Positions 16,673 through 26,210 are shown, counted from the first letter of the stretch. The stretch: DNA of 64,000 nt from Hyphomonadaceae bacterium (GCA_022844345.1 JALHLU010000014.1:24605-88604), one strand, 5' to 3'. A program made the numbers and translations. Notes: generated by a model not told the origin, from the letters alone.

Positions 16673-18400
16673 TCACACTCGAGCTGCGTTTCCCGTTCCA
16701 ACCAAGCGATGAATCGTTTCGAACAGAATCTCAGCTTCAATCGGCTTGGCGATGCAATCTGTCATACCGCTGGCCCGGTAGCGCTCGTGCTCAATCTGGT
16801 CGGTATTGGCGGTAACCGTGACAATCGGTACGGAGCGGTTCGGCCCCTCCATCGTGCGTATGAGTTGGGTCGCCGTCGGACCGTCGATCCCTGGCATCTG
16901 GACATCCATCAGGACTAGGTCAAAGGGCTCCTCCTGCAGCCGCTTGATAGCCAAGTCTCCATCGCTCACCTGCTGCACACTGTGGCCAGCAAGTTCGAGC
17001 AGCATTTTGAGCAGCTGCTGGCTCACCGGGTGATCATCGACGGTCAGCACGCGTAGGGATCGAAGAGTGGCGGCAGGCTCCGGGAGCGCACGCACACTGG
17101 TTGCTGATGATCTTGGCGCGGTCGTTGGCGGTGCAGGGACAATGAACCAGAACTGACTGCCCACGCCGAGTTCGCTGATAGCGCCTATCTGCCCCCCCAT
17201 AGCATCGATCAATTGTTTGCAGATCGCGAGCCCAAGACCTGTTCCACCATACAGACGCCCGGTCGCTGCGTCGGCCTGGCTGAAGGGTTTGAACAAGCGC
17301 AACCGCTGCTCTTCGGTTACGCCAATCCCGGTGTCCATCACAAAAATGCTGAGGCGTCCGTCGGCAGCATCGCCTTTGTGATCGACGCAGACCTTGATAG
17401 TTCCGCTATCGGTGAACTTGATCGCGTTGCTGATGAGATTTGACAGGACTTGCCGCAAGCGAGACGGATCACTTTCGATCCAATGCGGTGTTGTCGGGGT
17501 GGATGACCACTCCAGCTTCAAACCCTTCTTTTCTGCGGTTGGGGTGAAGAGCTGAACTGTCGTCGAGACTAGGTAGGGAACTGATACTGGCAGGCGTTCG
17601 AACTTGTTCTCCCCAGCCTCGAGCTTCGAAAAGGTGAGCACGTCGTCAAGTATGGTCACGAGGTCGCGTGCTGACTGGAGGGCAGCTTGCACGCGTATAC
17701 GTTGACTGAATTCAAGGTCATGGCGGGTAAGCAAATCAAGCATGCCGATGACGCCGTTCATCGGCGTTCGGATCTCGTGACTCATCACGGCAAGGAAATG
17801 CGACTTGGCGTGCGTGGCGGTTTCGGCCTCATTCAGGGCCGCACGCAGGCGACTATCTCGTTCGATCGATGCTAGCAGTGCCGTGAGCATGTAAGCCGAC
17901 AGAAAGACAAACCCTAACGTCACTTCGATCGCCGTTGAACTCGCATAGCGTTGGTCCTGAAACATCTGGAATGGCATTGCCGCAAAGACGGCCAGAAATG
18001 GTGTGCCTGCGGCGATCAGCGACCGTACATACGAAATGCAATTGCATGAAACGTGGTAGAGCGAGCCCAGCACAACGGCTAAGCCAATGACGATTCCAGC
18101 GACACCGCCACTCGTCCAGAAAAGCCACGCCATTGCTGCCCAGACGATTGATCCGAAGCTGAGGTTTGCCAGAAATGCGGCCTCGAAGCGGCCCGCCATT
18201 GAGCCGCCCATTCTGATCCCCTGTGCGGCCCACAGTTCGAAGGACTCGTTGACACCGATCAGGACCAACCAGATCAACGCAAGCCTAGCGTCCATATAAA
18301 GCCAAAGTACAACCGCGACGCCCGCGGCGGTGATCAAACGCGGCCACAAATCTCCACCAAGTCGATTTACAAGCTCAACCAAACGAGCATGACGTTCCAT
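16673..18400 (-). CDS. Membrane hybrid histidine kinase
   Basis: A 575-residue protein. About five to six hydrophobic segments occupy residues 20-175. A HisKA domain has its phospho-His in MSHEIRTPMNG (His208). The HATPase domain shows NLISNAIKF (N-box), DTGIG and GGTGLGLAI. A receiver domain (about 448-570) has the acid pair in TVDDHP, phospho-acceptor Asp499 in LVLMDVQMP and Lys in IAKPIE. No output domain or adjacent response regulator is present, so it must signal to a chromosomal partner. It lies opposite to most of the element, inside the segment bracketed by direct repeats, downstream of a small gene on the same strand. Confidence 0.9.
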   Translation of the reverse strand: MERHARLVELVNRLGGDLWPRLITAAGVAVVLWLYMDARLALIWLVLIGVNESFELWAAQGIRMGGSMAGRFEAAFLANLSFGSIVWAAMAWLFWTSGGVAGIVIGLAVVLGSLYHVSCNCISYVRSLIAAGTPFLAVFAAMPFQMFQDQRYASSTAIEVTLGFVFLSAYMLTALLASIERDSRLRAALNEAETATHAKSHFLAVMSHEIRTPMNGVIGMLDLLTRHDLEFSQRIRVQAALQSARDLVTILDDVLTFSKLEAGENKFERLPVSVPYLVSTTVQLFTPTAEKKGLKLEWSSTPTTPHWIESDPSRLRQVLSNLISNAIKFTDSGTIKVCVDHKGDAADGRLSIFVMDTGIGVTEEQRLRLFKPFSQADAATGRLYGGTGLGLAICKQLIDAMGGQIGAISELGVGSQFWFIVPAPPTTAPRSSATSVRALPEPAATLRSLRVLTVDDHPVSQQLLKMLLELAGHSVQQVSDGDLAIKRLQEEPFDLVLMDVQMPGIDGPTATQLIRTMEGPNRSVPIVTVTANTDQIEHERYRASGMTDCIAKPIEAEILFETIHRLVGTGNAARV

Positions 18401-18465
18401 CCGTGGTCCTTTGGCGCTGCTCTGCTAATCAGGTCTTAGGCGAGGATCATCATGTGCCGCCGAAA

Positions 18466-18792
18466 CTATCGACCTAGCAACGCTTTGAACAAGGCGATCC
18501 TATTGCGGAGTATGGTGAGGCGATCGGTCATGACGGCCTCCAACGCCAAGCGAGTTTCGAGCGACATTGATTGCCCTTCCTCGCGATATCGAAAAAGGTC
18601 TCGACCTTGCGCGTTCATCAGCGCAACAAATTCGGCAAACTCCTGGCTGCCGAGAACAACCTTTTCCGGGGCAAGTCGGGCTCGCAAGCCTTCATGGGCG
18701 TTCGGTGGAAGGACTGCGAGTTGTTGGATTGCTTCCTTATGACTGCGAACCACTTCGATCGCCCAGTCCAGATCGAGATCGCCGAAGTCCAT
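18466..18792 (-). CDS. Hypothetical protein, 108 residues, upstream of hybrid kinase
   Basis: Starts MDFGDLDLDWAIEVVR. It is predicted mostly helical, with no membrane segment and no recognised family. I prefer ATG 18792 because GAGG lies 7 nt upstream; an in-frame ATG at 18810 has no such site. It ends 65 bp before the kinase start on the same strand, so the two may form an operon and the protein could be a partner or input subunit. That is inference. Confidence 0.55.
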   Translation of the reverse strand: MDFGDLDLDWAIEVVRSHKEAIQQLAVLPPNAHEGLRARLAPEKVVLGSQEFAEFVALMNAQGRDLFRYREEGQSMSLETRLALEAVMTDRLTILRNRIALFKALLGR

Positions 18793-18914
18793 TTGCTTGC
18801 CTCGACGCATTGATCCACGCGCTGCTATCGGCCTGCTCGGCCGGTTTCTGCCAGAGATGAAAACGTCGCATGGCTGTCGATCAAGGTCGGGAAACGCTGC
18901 GGCGCCTCACCCTA

Positions 18915-19322
18915 TCACGTACTTTTCATCGAGGCGCTGATCAGCCGCATGGGGTGGTCCAAATTCAAAGTTAGTTGAGCGGCACTTCCTTTTTCAGCTC
19001 GAGCATGGTCGGCGGACGACTTGGCGCGCGCCCAGACACAGCCGACGTGCGCTCTCAAGTGCAGGGGAAGTGACCCAGCCCCTGATCCGGGCCGTCGATT
19101 GCGTCCGTCCGTTCGCCCTTTTGCATCGCATAAGCGCGTGCCGTGCCGCGGCCTCAACGCTGTCGGTACTTCCGACGTCAGCGCCCAGCGCCGAAAGATG
19201 CCGACAGAGAGACGATGACGGCGGCAGCAGGCGCGCATCGACAGAGTTGTCGGACGACAAGCTTCGACGTGCCTGATCCACTCATCACGCCGTGCAGGGT
19301 CGCTGAGTTCTGTTGATGCCAT
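18915..19322 (-). pseudogene. Degenerate IS66 TnpA-like fragment
   Basis: The minus-strand reading from ATG 19322 begins MASTELSDPARRDEWIRHVE and continues through LSMRACCRRHRLSVGIFRRW. This resembles the N-terminal helix-turn-helix of IS66-family TnpA proteins. The remainder does not look like a functional protein and no TnpB or TnpC follows. The surrounding DNA (18811-19426) holds no other gene I can support. Probably the scar of an insertion sequence within the kinase segment. Confidence 0.35.
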
Positions 19323-19426
19323 CGCGCGACTCTGCTGCGGGAGGCATACCGCGTCCTGATAGTCGCGAAGGTGGTGATCGACGTGCAGAGACCAGACGAT
19401 TGCCGAGGGTGCTGTGGATTGCGAGA

Positions 19427-19661
19427 AGCAAGCGCTCGGTCGCTCCACGTGAGGTCGCCAGACAGCCGGGGCCAGGAACGAGAACAGGGAGTCGGAGAGC
19501 GTCTGGCGGTCACGCTCGGTCCCGCCGCCCAAGCGCGGCTCCTTCGGGCGCGACCCTGCGGGCGCTCCGCGCCGCCAGACACTCGACGGCGCTTCCCGCC
19601 ATGCAGCACCGGAAAGATCCGGTGCGCAGGCTCCTTGCAGCCTTCATTCTGGTTGGCCGCC
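19427..19661. repeat. Direct repeat, copy 2 (235 bp)
   Basis: Second copy of 16328-16562, same orientation. It is followed by sequence that looks like uninterrupted element backbone: short spacer, hairpin, small gene. Short frames in it exist in both copies but have no ribosome binding site or recognisable protein. Confidence 0.85.
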
Positions 19662-19792
19662 CTGACGGTCGGCGTGGACGTGACTGTCCATGCAGACCGT
19701 TTCCGAGTTCGTGCGGAACGGGAATTGGTTGCTCAGGTCATTGCAGTGTGCCGGGCGTGATGGACCGCCTCAAGGGACGACGGGGCCCCACC

Positions 19793-19820
19793 ATTTTCTT
19801 GGCGGAAGAGCCAAGAAAAT
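19793..19820. promoter_or_regulatory. AT-rich hairpin
   Basis: ATTTTCTTGG (19793-19802) and CCAAGAAAAT (19811-19820) are perfect 10-bp arms with an 8-nt loop. It stands out as AT-rich in GC-rich DNA, 103 bp before the small gene at 19924. A terminator read in either direction would lack a proper T-run, so a binding site is equally likely. Confidence 0.4.
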
Positions 19821-19923
19821 CGTCACCCCCATCGCCGCTGCGCGGTCGCGCCTGGGCGCGATCCCTTGACCCGATCCATCACGCCCGCCCGCCGGCATCG
19901 TCCTTCAAACACAGGAGACGACG

Positions 19924-20085
19924 ATGTTCACGAAGACCTTCACGATCGAGCGCCACATCGAGGAACTGCGTGCCGAATTGCGCGGGACTATGGATGTCGA
20001 GGAGGCGCGCACTATCAAGGCCGAGCTGGACGCCATGCTTCTAGCCGCCGGTGACCTCAACCGCGAGAGCGAGATGATGGCCTGA
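19924..20085 (+). CDS. Small hypothetical protein, 53 residues
   Basis: MFTKTFTIERHIEELRAELR followed by a second acidic/basic amphipathic helix, ending RESEMMA. AGGAG lies 7 nt upstream of the ATG. The composition and heptad-like spacing suggest a short two-helix or coiled-coil protein. It is too short for most gene finders. Its place between direct repeat 2 and the IS110 gene suggests a backbone gene of the element. No family is recognised. Confidence 0.6.
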   Translation: MFTKTFTIERHIEELRAELRGTMDVEEARTIKAELDAMLLAAGDLNRESEMMA

Positions 20086-20357
20086 CGAGAGCGCAGCGAG
20101 AGCGGCGCTTGTCGCTCTCGTTGCTGTCGTTCCCCAGCTGGCTGGATGGTCTCGCATGCAGTGGCGTGCGGCAAAGTGAGAGCACGCGGCGGATTGCGGT
20201 GGAGGGGTGGGTAGATTGCGGGGTGCGGTGGATGGGGAGAGTGCGGTGGAATGCCGATACCCGGGTGGGCACGAGGGCAGTGGCGGGAGCGACCAAGGCT
20301 CTGCGAGGATAGGTAGTCCGTGGCCATCGGGGCTGCGGCCTGTCCCGGAGAGCTGTC
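20086..20357. other. Noncoding stretch upstream of IS110 transposase
   Basis: An 8-bp stem hairpin (20097-20104 with 20113-20120) follows the small gene and may end its transcript. The rest is G-rich on the plus strand and holds three copies of TGCGGTGGA (20195, 20224, 20242). IS110-family elements keep a structured bridge RNA in a noncoding end; in the IS110 group it is the end 5' of the transposase. This stretch is therefore the candidate location, with the element's exact left end undefined. Confidence 0.4.
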
Positions 20358-21398
20358 ATGGAGAAGCACTACGTCGGCCTGGATGTTTCCACGAAGAAGA
20401 CCTCAGTCTGTGTCCTGTCTGAGGACGGCGAGATTTTGCTTGAGACGGACGTCGCCACCGACCCGCTTGAGATTTGCGCGGCCATTAGGCCTTGGCGCAG
20501 GTCGCTGACCAAGGTTGGCCACGAGACGGGATCGCTCTCGCCCTGGTTGCACAAGGAGCTGCAGCGGGCAGGGTTACCCATCGTCTGCCTCGAGGCGCTG
20601 CACACGCGCGCGTCGCTGGCGGCACAGCGCAACAAGACAGACCGCAACGACGCACTCGGCATCGCCCAGCTTCTACGGTCGGGCTGGTGCAAGACGGTCC
20701 ACGTGAAGAGCGATGAGGCGCACCGGCTGAGGCTGCTGCTGGCGCACCGCCGGGCACTCAAGCGGAAGGCTGTCGACATCGAGAACGCCCTGCGCCAGAC
20801 GCTGAAGGCGTTCGGGATCCGGCTACATGGTGTCGGGCGTGGCCAGTTCCGGGAGGCTATCGAAGAGGCGGCCGGCGACGATCCGCTGCTGATGGGCCTT
20901 ACCGAAGCGATGCTCAGGGCTCGCGATGCGCTGCTGGCTGAGTTCAACGCCATGCACAAGCTGGTCGAGCGTCTGGCCGTCCATGATCCTGTTTGTCGGC
21001 GTTTCATGACGGTGCCTGGCGTTGGACCAGTCACAGCTGTCGCATTCAAGGCCTCCGTCGATGATCCCACCCGTTTCCGGCGATCACGCACATTGGGAGC
21101 CCATTTCGGCCTCACGCCACAACGCTACCAGTCTGGCGCAATTGATATTCAGGGATCGATATCGAAGCGAGGGGACGGCGAAGTCCGCGTCCTGCTGTTT
21201 GAGGCGGCGCGATCCATGATGAAACGCTCCAAGCTCAACTCAGCGTTGAAATCCTGGGGCCTCAGATTGGCGAAGAAGCGTGGAATGAAGCGAGCCGCGA
21301 TCGCAGTCGCCCGGAAGCTTGCCGCCATCCTGCACCGGATGTGGCTGGACGGTTCGGAGTTCCGCTTCACGCGCCAAGCTGAGTTGCAGTCCGCGTAA
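20358..21398 (+). CDS. IS110-family transposase
   Basis: A 346-residue protein. The N-terminal RuvC-like DEDD domain shows YVGLDVSTKKT (first Asp), GHETGS (Glu) and KTDRNDALGIAQLL (paired Asp). The C-terminal Tnp domain shows MTVPGVGPVTAVAFKASV and FGLTPQRYQSG, where the family's catalytic Ser region lies. Length and domain order are intact. The ends of the insertion sequence cannot be fixed by eye because IS110 elements usually lack terminal inverted repeats and target duplications. It sits between a backbone gene and the relaxase, and may have displaced the relaxase promoter. Confidence 0.9.
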   Translation: MEKHYVGLDVSTKKTSVCVLSEDGEILLETDVATDPLEICAAIRPWRRSLTKVGHETGSLSPWLHKELQRAGLPIVCLEALHTRASLAAQRNKTDRNDALGIAQLLRSGWCKTVHVKSDEAHRLRLLLAHRRALKRKAVDIENALRQTLKAFGIRLHGVGRGQFREAIEEAAGDDPLLMGLTEAMLRARDALLAEFNAMHKLVERLAVHDPVCRRFMTVPGVGPVTAVAFKASVDDPTRFRRSRTLGAHFGLTPQRYQSGAIDIQGSISKRGDGEVRVLLFEAARSMMKRSKLNSALKSWGLRLAKKRGMKRAAIAVARKLAAILHRMWLDGSEFRFTRQAELQSA

Positions 21399-21887
21399 CT
21401 CAGCTCTCGTTTTCACCCATCGAGCTTCGTCCCGGCATGTCCGGCAGACGAGCGACCAGGAGCAAAAGACCGGCGGTGAGTTCGCTATCTTGCATGTCGT
21501 CTCGATCCTCAACCGATCGACAGCACGACGCTGGAATGCCTGAGGCCTGAGCCCCGCCGACCCGATATCGGCATGCGCCGCGGACGCTGTTTGCGTCATC
21601 CGAGCGCGAACTACTGCATGGCCCTGGATGCTCGTATCGCCGACCCGACGACGATGATCGATTGCAGCTTGAAGGATGACCAGATGAGCGCATGATGCTC
21701 GGGCAGAGTCAGATCCACCCACTACTGCAAGATAAAGCACGTACCGTGCTGCGGGCCTTACAGCCCTGTCTGCACATAGATCTTTGCACCGTGGATTAGC
21801 GCCACGCTTGCAGTGCATGCGTCGCGTTTCGTTGCGAGGGTGCAAGCGGTGGAAATCGCCACGTCGCCAATGATGATGTTCGTCATC
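21399..21887. other. Noncoding stretch between IS110 and relaxase
   Basis: About 490 bp without a gene I can support. It should contain the right end of the IS110 element and, if the relaxase acts in cis close by, possibly oriT. I could not identify a nick-site consensus or a large inverted repeat; GCACG-TAC-CGTGC is the only short hairpin. The minus strand has short open frames that do not resemble a known protein. Confidence 0.35.
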
Positions 21888-23879
21888 ATGGCGACACACG
21901 AGAACGAGTTCGAACCGAGGCTTGGCAAGCCGCCCGCTGACCGGGCGCCGAAGCTCAAGGGCGTGCGGTCCGCGGTGCGGCAGATGACGCGTCAGCCTCG
22001 CTCCTCCGGTCCAAAACCCCGGCAGCCAAGCGTGCGGGCGCACTTCGCCAAAGGGTCGGCTGGTCGAACACGGCAGCCAGCTGTCGCCGCCCGGCGTGTG
22101 GTCGTGAAGATGCGATACGCTGCCAATGGCGGCGGGCGGGCGGCGCCCCTGCGGGCGCACGTCGCCTACCTCTCTCGCGAAGGGGCGCAGCGCAGACGCT
22201 CGCCCGAGGTCGCCGCCGATTCGAAGCCTAAAGATCCCACGCGGTCAGTCGACTATCTGACGCGCGAGGAAGCCGGCGGATCAATCCACTTCGCATTCTA
22301 CGATCGGGCGAGTGATACGGTGGATGCGAAAGCGATTACCGCGGGCTGGTCCGAAGACCCGCGGCACTTCCGGATGATCGTCAGCGCCGAAGACGGCGCA
22401 GCGCTTGGCGATCTCCGGCCCTTCATCCGGGAGGTCATGGCAGGGTTGGAAGCCAAGCTCGGGACCCGGCTCGAATGGCTGGCTGTCGATCATCACGACA
22501 CCGACAATCCACACACCCACGTCCTGATCCGGGGACGGCGGCCGGACGGCCAGGAGTTGTTCATTCCATCCCGGCTGATCTCCTCGAGTATCCGGGAGCA
22601 GGCGCAGGACATCGTCACGCGGGTCCTGGGACCGAGGCTCGGCGTTGACCTGGTTCATGAGCGGTTCGCCGACATCGGCCGGATGGCGGTGACGCCCCTC
22701 GATCGCGAACTGGCGGCGGCCGCTCGCGCCGGAGCCATTATGCCGACGAGACCGGATCTGATCGCGCGGCTGGAGCGGCTGGAGGGATGGGGTTTGGCCG
22801 AAAGGGGGACGGATGGCTGGCGTCTCGACGGCGGCCTGGCGACCCGGCTCCGGGCCATGGCCGCGCATGAGGACGTGGTGCGAGCCGTTGCGTCAGTGCA
22901 GCCGGGCAGGGAGCCGCGCCTTGTCCTCGAAGCCGATCGCAACATTCCTGTCATCGGGGAACTCGTCCATCTCGGCCCAGTCGATGAAATCGGCGACCAG
23001 TTCCTGGCCGTCGTCGAAACCGGCAGCGGGGAACTCCGCTACGCGCGGTTCGAACGTCCACAGGATCTCGCTGTCCTCGGCGGCGCTGAACCGGGAGCAA
23101 TAGTCAGCTTTGAGCCAAATGTTGCGACGGTCCGTGCCTCGGATCAGGCTGTCGCTCGGATCGCAGCGAGCAGCGGTGGTATCTACTCGACGCGAATCCA
23201 CGGTGAGCTGGAGCCGAACGTCGACCACCGGCTCGTTGCCGCCAACGTTCGCAGGCTCGAGGTCATGCGGCGCATGGGGCTGGTTCAGCGGTCGGGGAAT
23301 GGCGAGTTCATCGTGGGCCAGGATCACCTCGCGAACGCGATGGCGTTCGAGGAGCGTCTGGTTGGCAGGGCGCCGTTCTCAGTCCAGGTCGCGAGCTACT
23401 GGTCGCTGGGTGAACAGGTCGAAGCGAGAGCCCCGACACATCTGGATCGCGTCCTGATCGGTGACGTGGAGGGCCCTTCGGGTGAGGCCAGGATCGCGCG
23501 CGAGTTCGAGCTGGCGCTCCAGCAACGGCGTCTCTTCCTGATTGAGCAGGGATGGATGGCGCCACATGAGGCAGCGCCATCTAGGCAAGCGATGCAGCGG
23601 TTGGCGCAGCTTGAACTGACGAACCGGGCGAGGGTCCTTTCGGGTGATCTGGGAATGCCGGTGCTGACCTACGACGCCCATCGCGTGTCAGGCGTCTATG
23701 CTCGCAGGATCGATTTGGCGCAGGGGCGCATGGCGCTGATCGTCGGGGAGCGACAGGCCAATCTGGTGCCCTGGCGACCGGCGCTTGAGAGGTTTGCTGG
23801 CAGGGAAGTTGAGGGTGTGATGCGCGGACAGGGCCTGTCGTGGACCCTGGCGCGAGGGATCGGACTGGGGATTGGATGA
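21888..23879 (+). CDS. Relaxase, DUF3363/VirD2 type
   Basis: A 663-residue protein. After a basic leader, VVVKMRYAANGGG and AHVAYLSREG (Tyr94, candidate nicking tyrosine) open the relaxase domain. PRHFRMIVSAEDG follows, then the three-histidine metal motif in DHHDTDNPHTHVLIRG (His203, His209, His211). The long C-terminal DUF3363 region continues to the end (MALIVGERQANLVPWRPALE). The family nicks oriT and pilots DNA in conjugation. I chose ATG 21888, since MATHENEFEPRLG matches the typical acidic start; no good ribosome binding site is visible. TraG normally follows in such elements, but here a histidine kinase does. Confidence 0.85.
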   Translation: MATHENEFEPRLGKPPADRAPKLKGVRSAVRQMTRQPRSSGPKPRQPSVRAHFAKGSAGRTRQPAVAARRVVVKMRYAANGGGRAAPLRAHVAYLSREGAQRRRSPEVAADSKPKDPTRSVDYLTREEAGGSIHFAFYDRASDTVDAKAITAGWSEDPRHFRMIVSAEDGAALGDLRPFIREVMAGLEAKLGTRLEWLAVDHHDTDNPHTHVLIRGRRPDGQELFIPSRLISSSIREQAQDIVTRVLGPRLGVDLVHERFADIGRMAVTPLDRELAAAARAGAIMPTRPDLIARLERLEGWGLAERGTDGWRLDGGLATRLRAMAAHEDVVRAVASVQPGREPRLVLEADRNIPVIGELVHLGPVDEIGDQFLAVVETGSGELRYARFERPQDLAVLGGAEPGAIVSFEPNVATVRASDQAVARIAASSGGIYSTRIHGELEPNVDHRLVAANVRRLEVMRRMGLVQRSGNGEFIVGQDHLANAMAFEERLVGRAPFSVQVASYWSLGEQVEARAPTHLDRVLIGDVEGPSGEARIAREFELALQQRRLFLIEQGWMAPHEAAPSRQAMQRLAQLELTNRARVLSGDLGMPVLTYDAHRVSGVYARRIDLAQGRMALIVGERQANLVPWRPALERFAGREVEGVMRGQGLSWTLARGIGLGIG

Positions 23880-24047
23880 CCGATGTTGGCGCCTTCTGGC
23901 CGTTCGGCACGCGGCTGCCTTAGCTTGCTCGGCCGTCGCTGAAACCTTCGGCGCACTCGTCGTCGACCTCTGCGGAATCTGTTCAAACCGCTTTAATTCC
24001 AGCATCATAAATAGGGGTAAGCCGGGGGGTGCGATTGGAGTAACGCA

Positions 24048-25958
24048 ATGATCGACGGAGATAGCGACCGCTCCACCGCGACGCTACGCTTGATTGAAGT
24101 ACTCGCGGGTGTCGGACATTGGCGGTACGATCTCGCAACGGAGCAGGTATTCTGGTCGGACGAAGTCTACCGGATACATGGTCTCGAACCGCGCTCCATC
24201 GCTCCGGACTTCCCGACCGTCATTGCCGCCTATCATGTAGATGACCAAGCGGTGCTGGTCGGGCTTGTGTCGAAAGCCATAGCTACCGGACAGGGTTACG
24301 CTTTCAAACTGCGTCTTACGCGCCCCTCTGATGGCGATCAGCGGATCGTTCGCGCAGTGGCTGAGGCTACGTGTGATGCTGAGGGGCGCACCGTGGAACT
24401 CTTCGGCGTCTTTCAGGACATAACCGCCGACGAAACCGCTCGCATGCAGATTGCCGAAAGCGAAGCAAAGTACCGGTTGCTGGCCGAGAACGCACGCGAC
24501 ATCATTTTGCGCGCCGGGCCGCAGGGGATCATATCCTACGTTTCGCCCTCGTGCCGGCTGCTTGGGTTCGAACCGGAGCAGGTGATTGGCCGCTCCACTT
24601 TCGATTTCGTCGCCCGTGAAGATCATGAACGTTTACGTGTCACGCTCAAGCAATTGTTCAGCGGTGAAGAGCCCGACCCAGCGCTGGATCGCGAGTTCAA
24701 AGTGCTGGGCGCGGATGGCCGCGAGTTCTGGCTGGAGGGTCGGCCCAGCGTTCTGCGCGACGAAAGCGGATCGCCAGTGGAGTTTGTCTCCGCGTTTCGT
24801 GACGTCACGGAGCGCAAGGGACTTATTGAACGCCTCGGAGCGGAAGTCAGCCGCGCGGACACGGCATTGCAGCAGAAGCAGGAACTGGTCACAAACCTCT
24901 CGCACGACTTCAAGGCGCCGCTTGGCTCCATACTGGCATACGCCTCGCGATTGAAGGCGGAGGGGCTAACCGACATCGCAGCAATCGGCAGCAAAATCGC
25001 TTTTCAGACGGAGGAGTTGCTAGCGATGGTCGGCGATCTTCTGGACCGCGCTGCTTTAGACGCTGGCAAGTTGTACGTTCGGGAAGAGACTTTCAGCCTT
25101 AGCTCCCTTGTGACTTCCGTCATCGACGCCCTCGCGCCTGCCATCGGTGACAAGACGTTGACGCTCGAGATGGTTATGCACCCTGACGCACCACGCATGG
25201 TAACCGGCGACAAGGGGCGCACACGTCGTGTCCTCATGAATCTCGCCGGAAATGCGATCAAGTTTGCGGACGTAGGAGAGGTGACAATCGAAGTGGGGCC
25301 GTGTGAGCAAACGGGCCAGATCCGCTTCAGCGTGACAGACGATGGTCCTGGTCTCTCTGAAGCCATGATACCGCTGTTGTTCGAGCGGTTCATGCCGCCA
25401 GCCGCGACGTTGCTACCTGATCGTCAGGGGCACGGCCTCGGCCTCGCCATCTGCAAGGAGATCATTGGCGAGCTCGGTGGTCACATGGGCTGGTCGCCGA
25501 ATATCGAGGGGCGGGGGAGCAAGTTCTGGTTTGAAATTCCGCTGCCCGAGTCCTTCATCATGTTGTCGGATACCAGCGCAGCACTTCCGGCCAAGTCGAT
25601 TCTTGTGATTGACGACAATCCTGCGTTCCGGGCCCTTCTCGGAGAGATGCTGCGCGCCATGGGTCACGATGTCATTGTTTACGGTTCCGGCGCGAGCGGA
25701 CTCGCGGCCGCGCATGACAAACACTTTGACGTTGCTTTCGTCGATCTCATGTTGCTGGATGCAGGTGGCGAGGATGTCGTTCTCGCGTTGCGTGCTGCTG
25801 AGCCCGGTCCAGCAATCGTGCTCATGTCCGCAGCCGACTGGAACATGGGCGCTTGCCCCGTTGAAAAACGCCCGGATGCCTTCCTGGCCAAGCCGTTTGA
25901 TGCCGGCGAACTTGTTGCGGTGCTGACGGCCGTCTCTTCCCACGGCCCGCTAGACTAA
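24048..25958 (+). CDS. Cytoplasmic PAS-PAS hybrid histidine kinase
   Basis: A 636-residue protein without membrane segments. PAS 1 (about 15-130) contains GHWRYDLATEQVFWSDEVYR and FGVFQDITADETA. PAS 2 (about 138-260) contains ISYVSPSCRLLGFEPEQVIG and FRDVTERK. HisKA has NLSHDFKAPLGSI (His286), with DFKAP in place of the usual EIRTP. The HATPase domain has NLAGNAIKF, DDGPG and GHGLGLAI. A receiver (about 518-630) has VIDDNP, VDLMLL and LAKPFD. It starts 168 bp after the relaxase stop on the same strand. The partner regulator is not in the element. Confidence 0.88.
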   Translation: MIDGDSDRSTATLRLIEVLAGVGHWRYDLATEQVFWSDEVYRIHGLEPRSIAPDFPTVIAAYHVDDQAVLVGLVSKAIATGQGYAFKLRLTRPSDGDQRIVRAVAEATCDAEGRTVELFGVFQDITADETARMQIAESEAKYRLLAENARDIILRAGPQGIISYVSPSCRLLGFEPEQVIGRSTFDFVAREDHERLRVTLKQLFSGEEPDPALDREFKVLGADGREFWLEGRPSVLRDESGSPVEFVSAFRDVTERKGLIERLGAEVSRADTALQQKQELVTNLSHDFKAPLGSILAYASRLKAEGLTDIAAIGSKIAFQTEELLAMVGDLLDRAALDAGKLYVREETFSLSSLVTSVIDALAPAIGDKTLTLEMVMHPDAPRMVTGDKGRTRRVLMNLAGNAIKFADVGEVTIEVGPCEQTGQIRFSVTDDGPGLSEAMIPLLFERFMPPAATLLPDRQGHGLGLAICKEIIGELGGHMGWSPNIEGRGSKFWFEIPLPESFIMLSDTSAALPAKSILVIDDNPAFRALLGEMLRAMGHDVIVYGSGASGLAAAHDKHFDVAFVDLMLLDAGGEDVVLALRAAEPGPAIVLMSAADWNMGACPVEKRPDAFLAKPFDAGELVAVLTAVSSHGPLD

Positions 25959-26210
25959 CAGAGGACGGAGGCTCGATTGGGGCATGGGCGATCGCCACGC
26001 GTCTTAGTTTCACGCGGCCAAAGCAGTAGCCGCACAGCACTTAGTGGGAATACTGGGATACGACTCTGGCAGTTCATTCTTCCGGGCGAGCAGTGTGTTC
26101 TCGCCCGGCTAGAATTCTACACCGTGAATCCACCGCAAACACGCGCGTTGGTTTCAAGCGGTTGAGTTCGGGCCACGGCCGCGCCCAATGTCGATGGCGT
26201 GGAGTGCGTG

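Noticed and set aside
21558..21958. Minus-strand frames between IS110 and relaxase
   Set aside because: Short, interrupted by stops, no known family; treated as noncoding.
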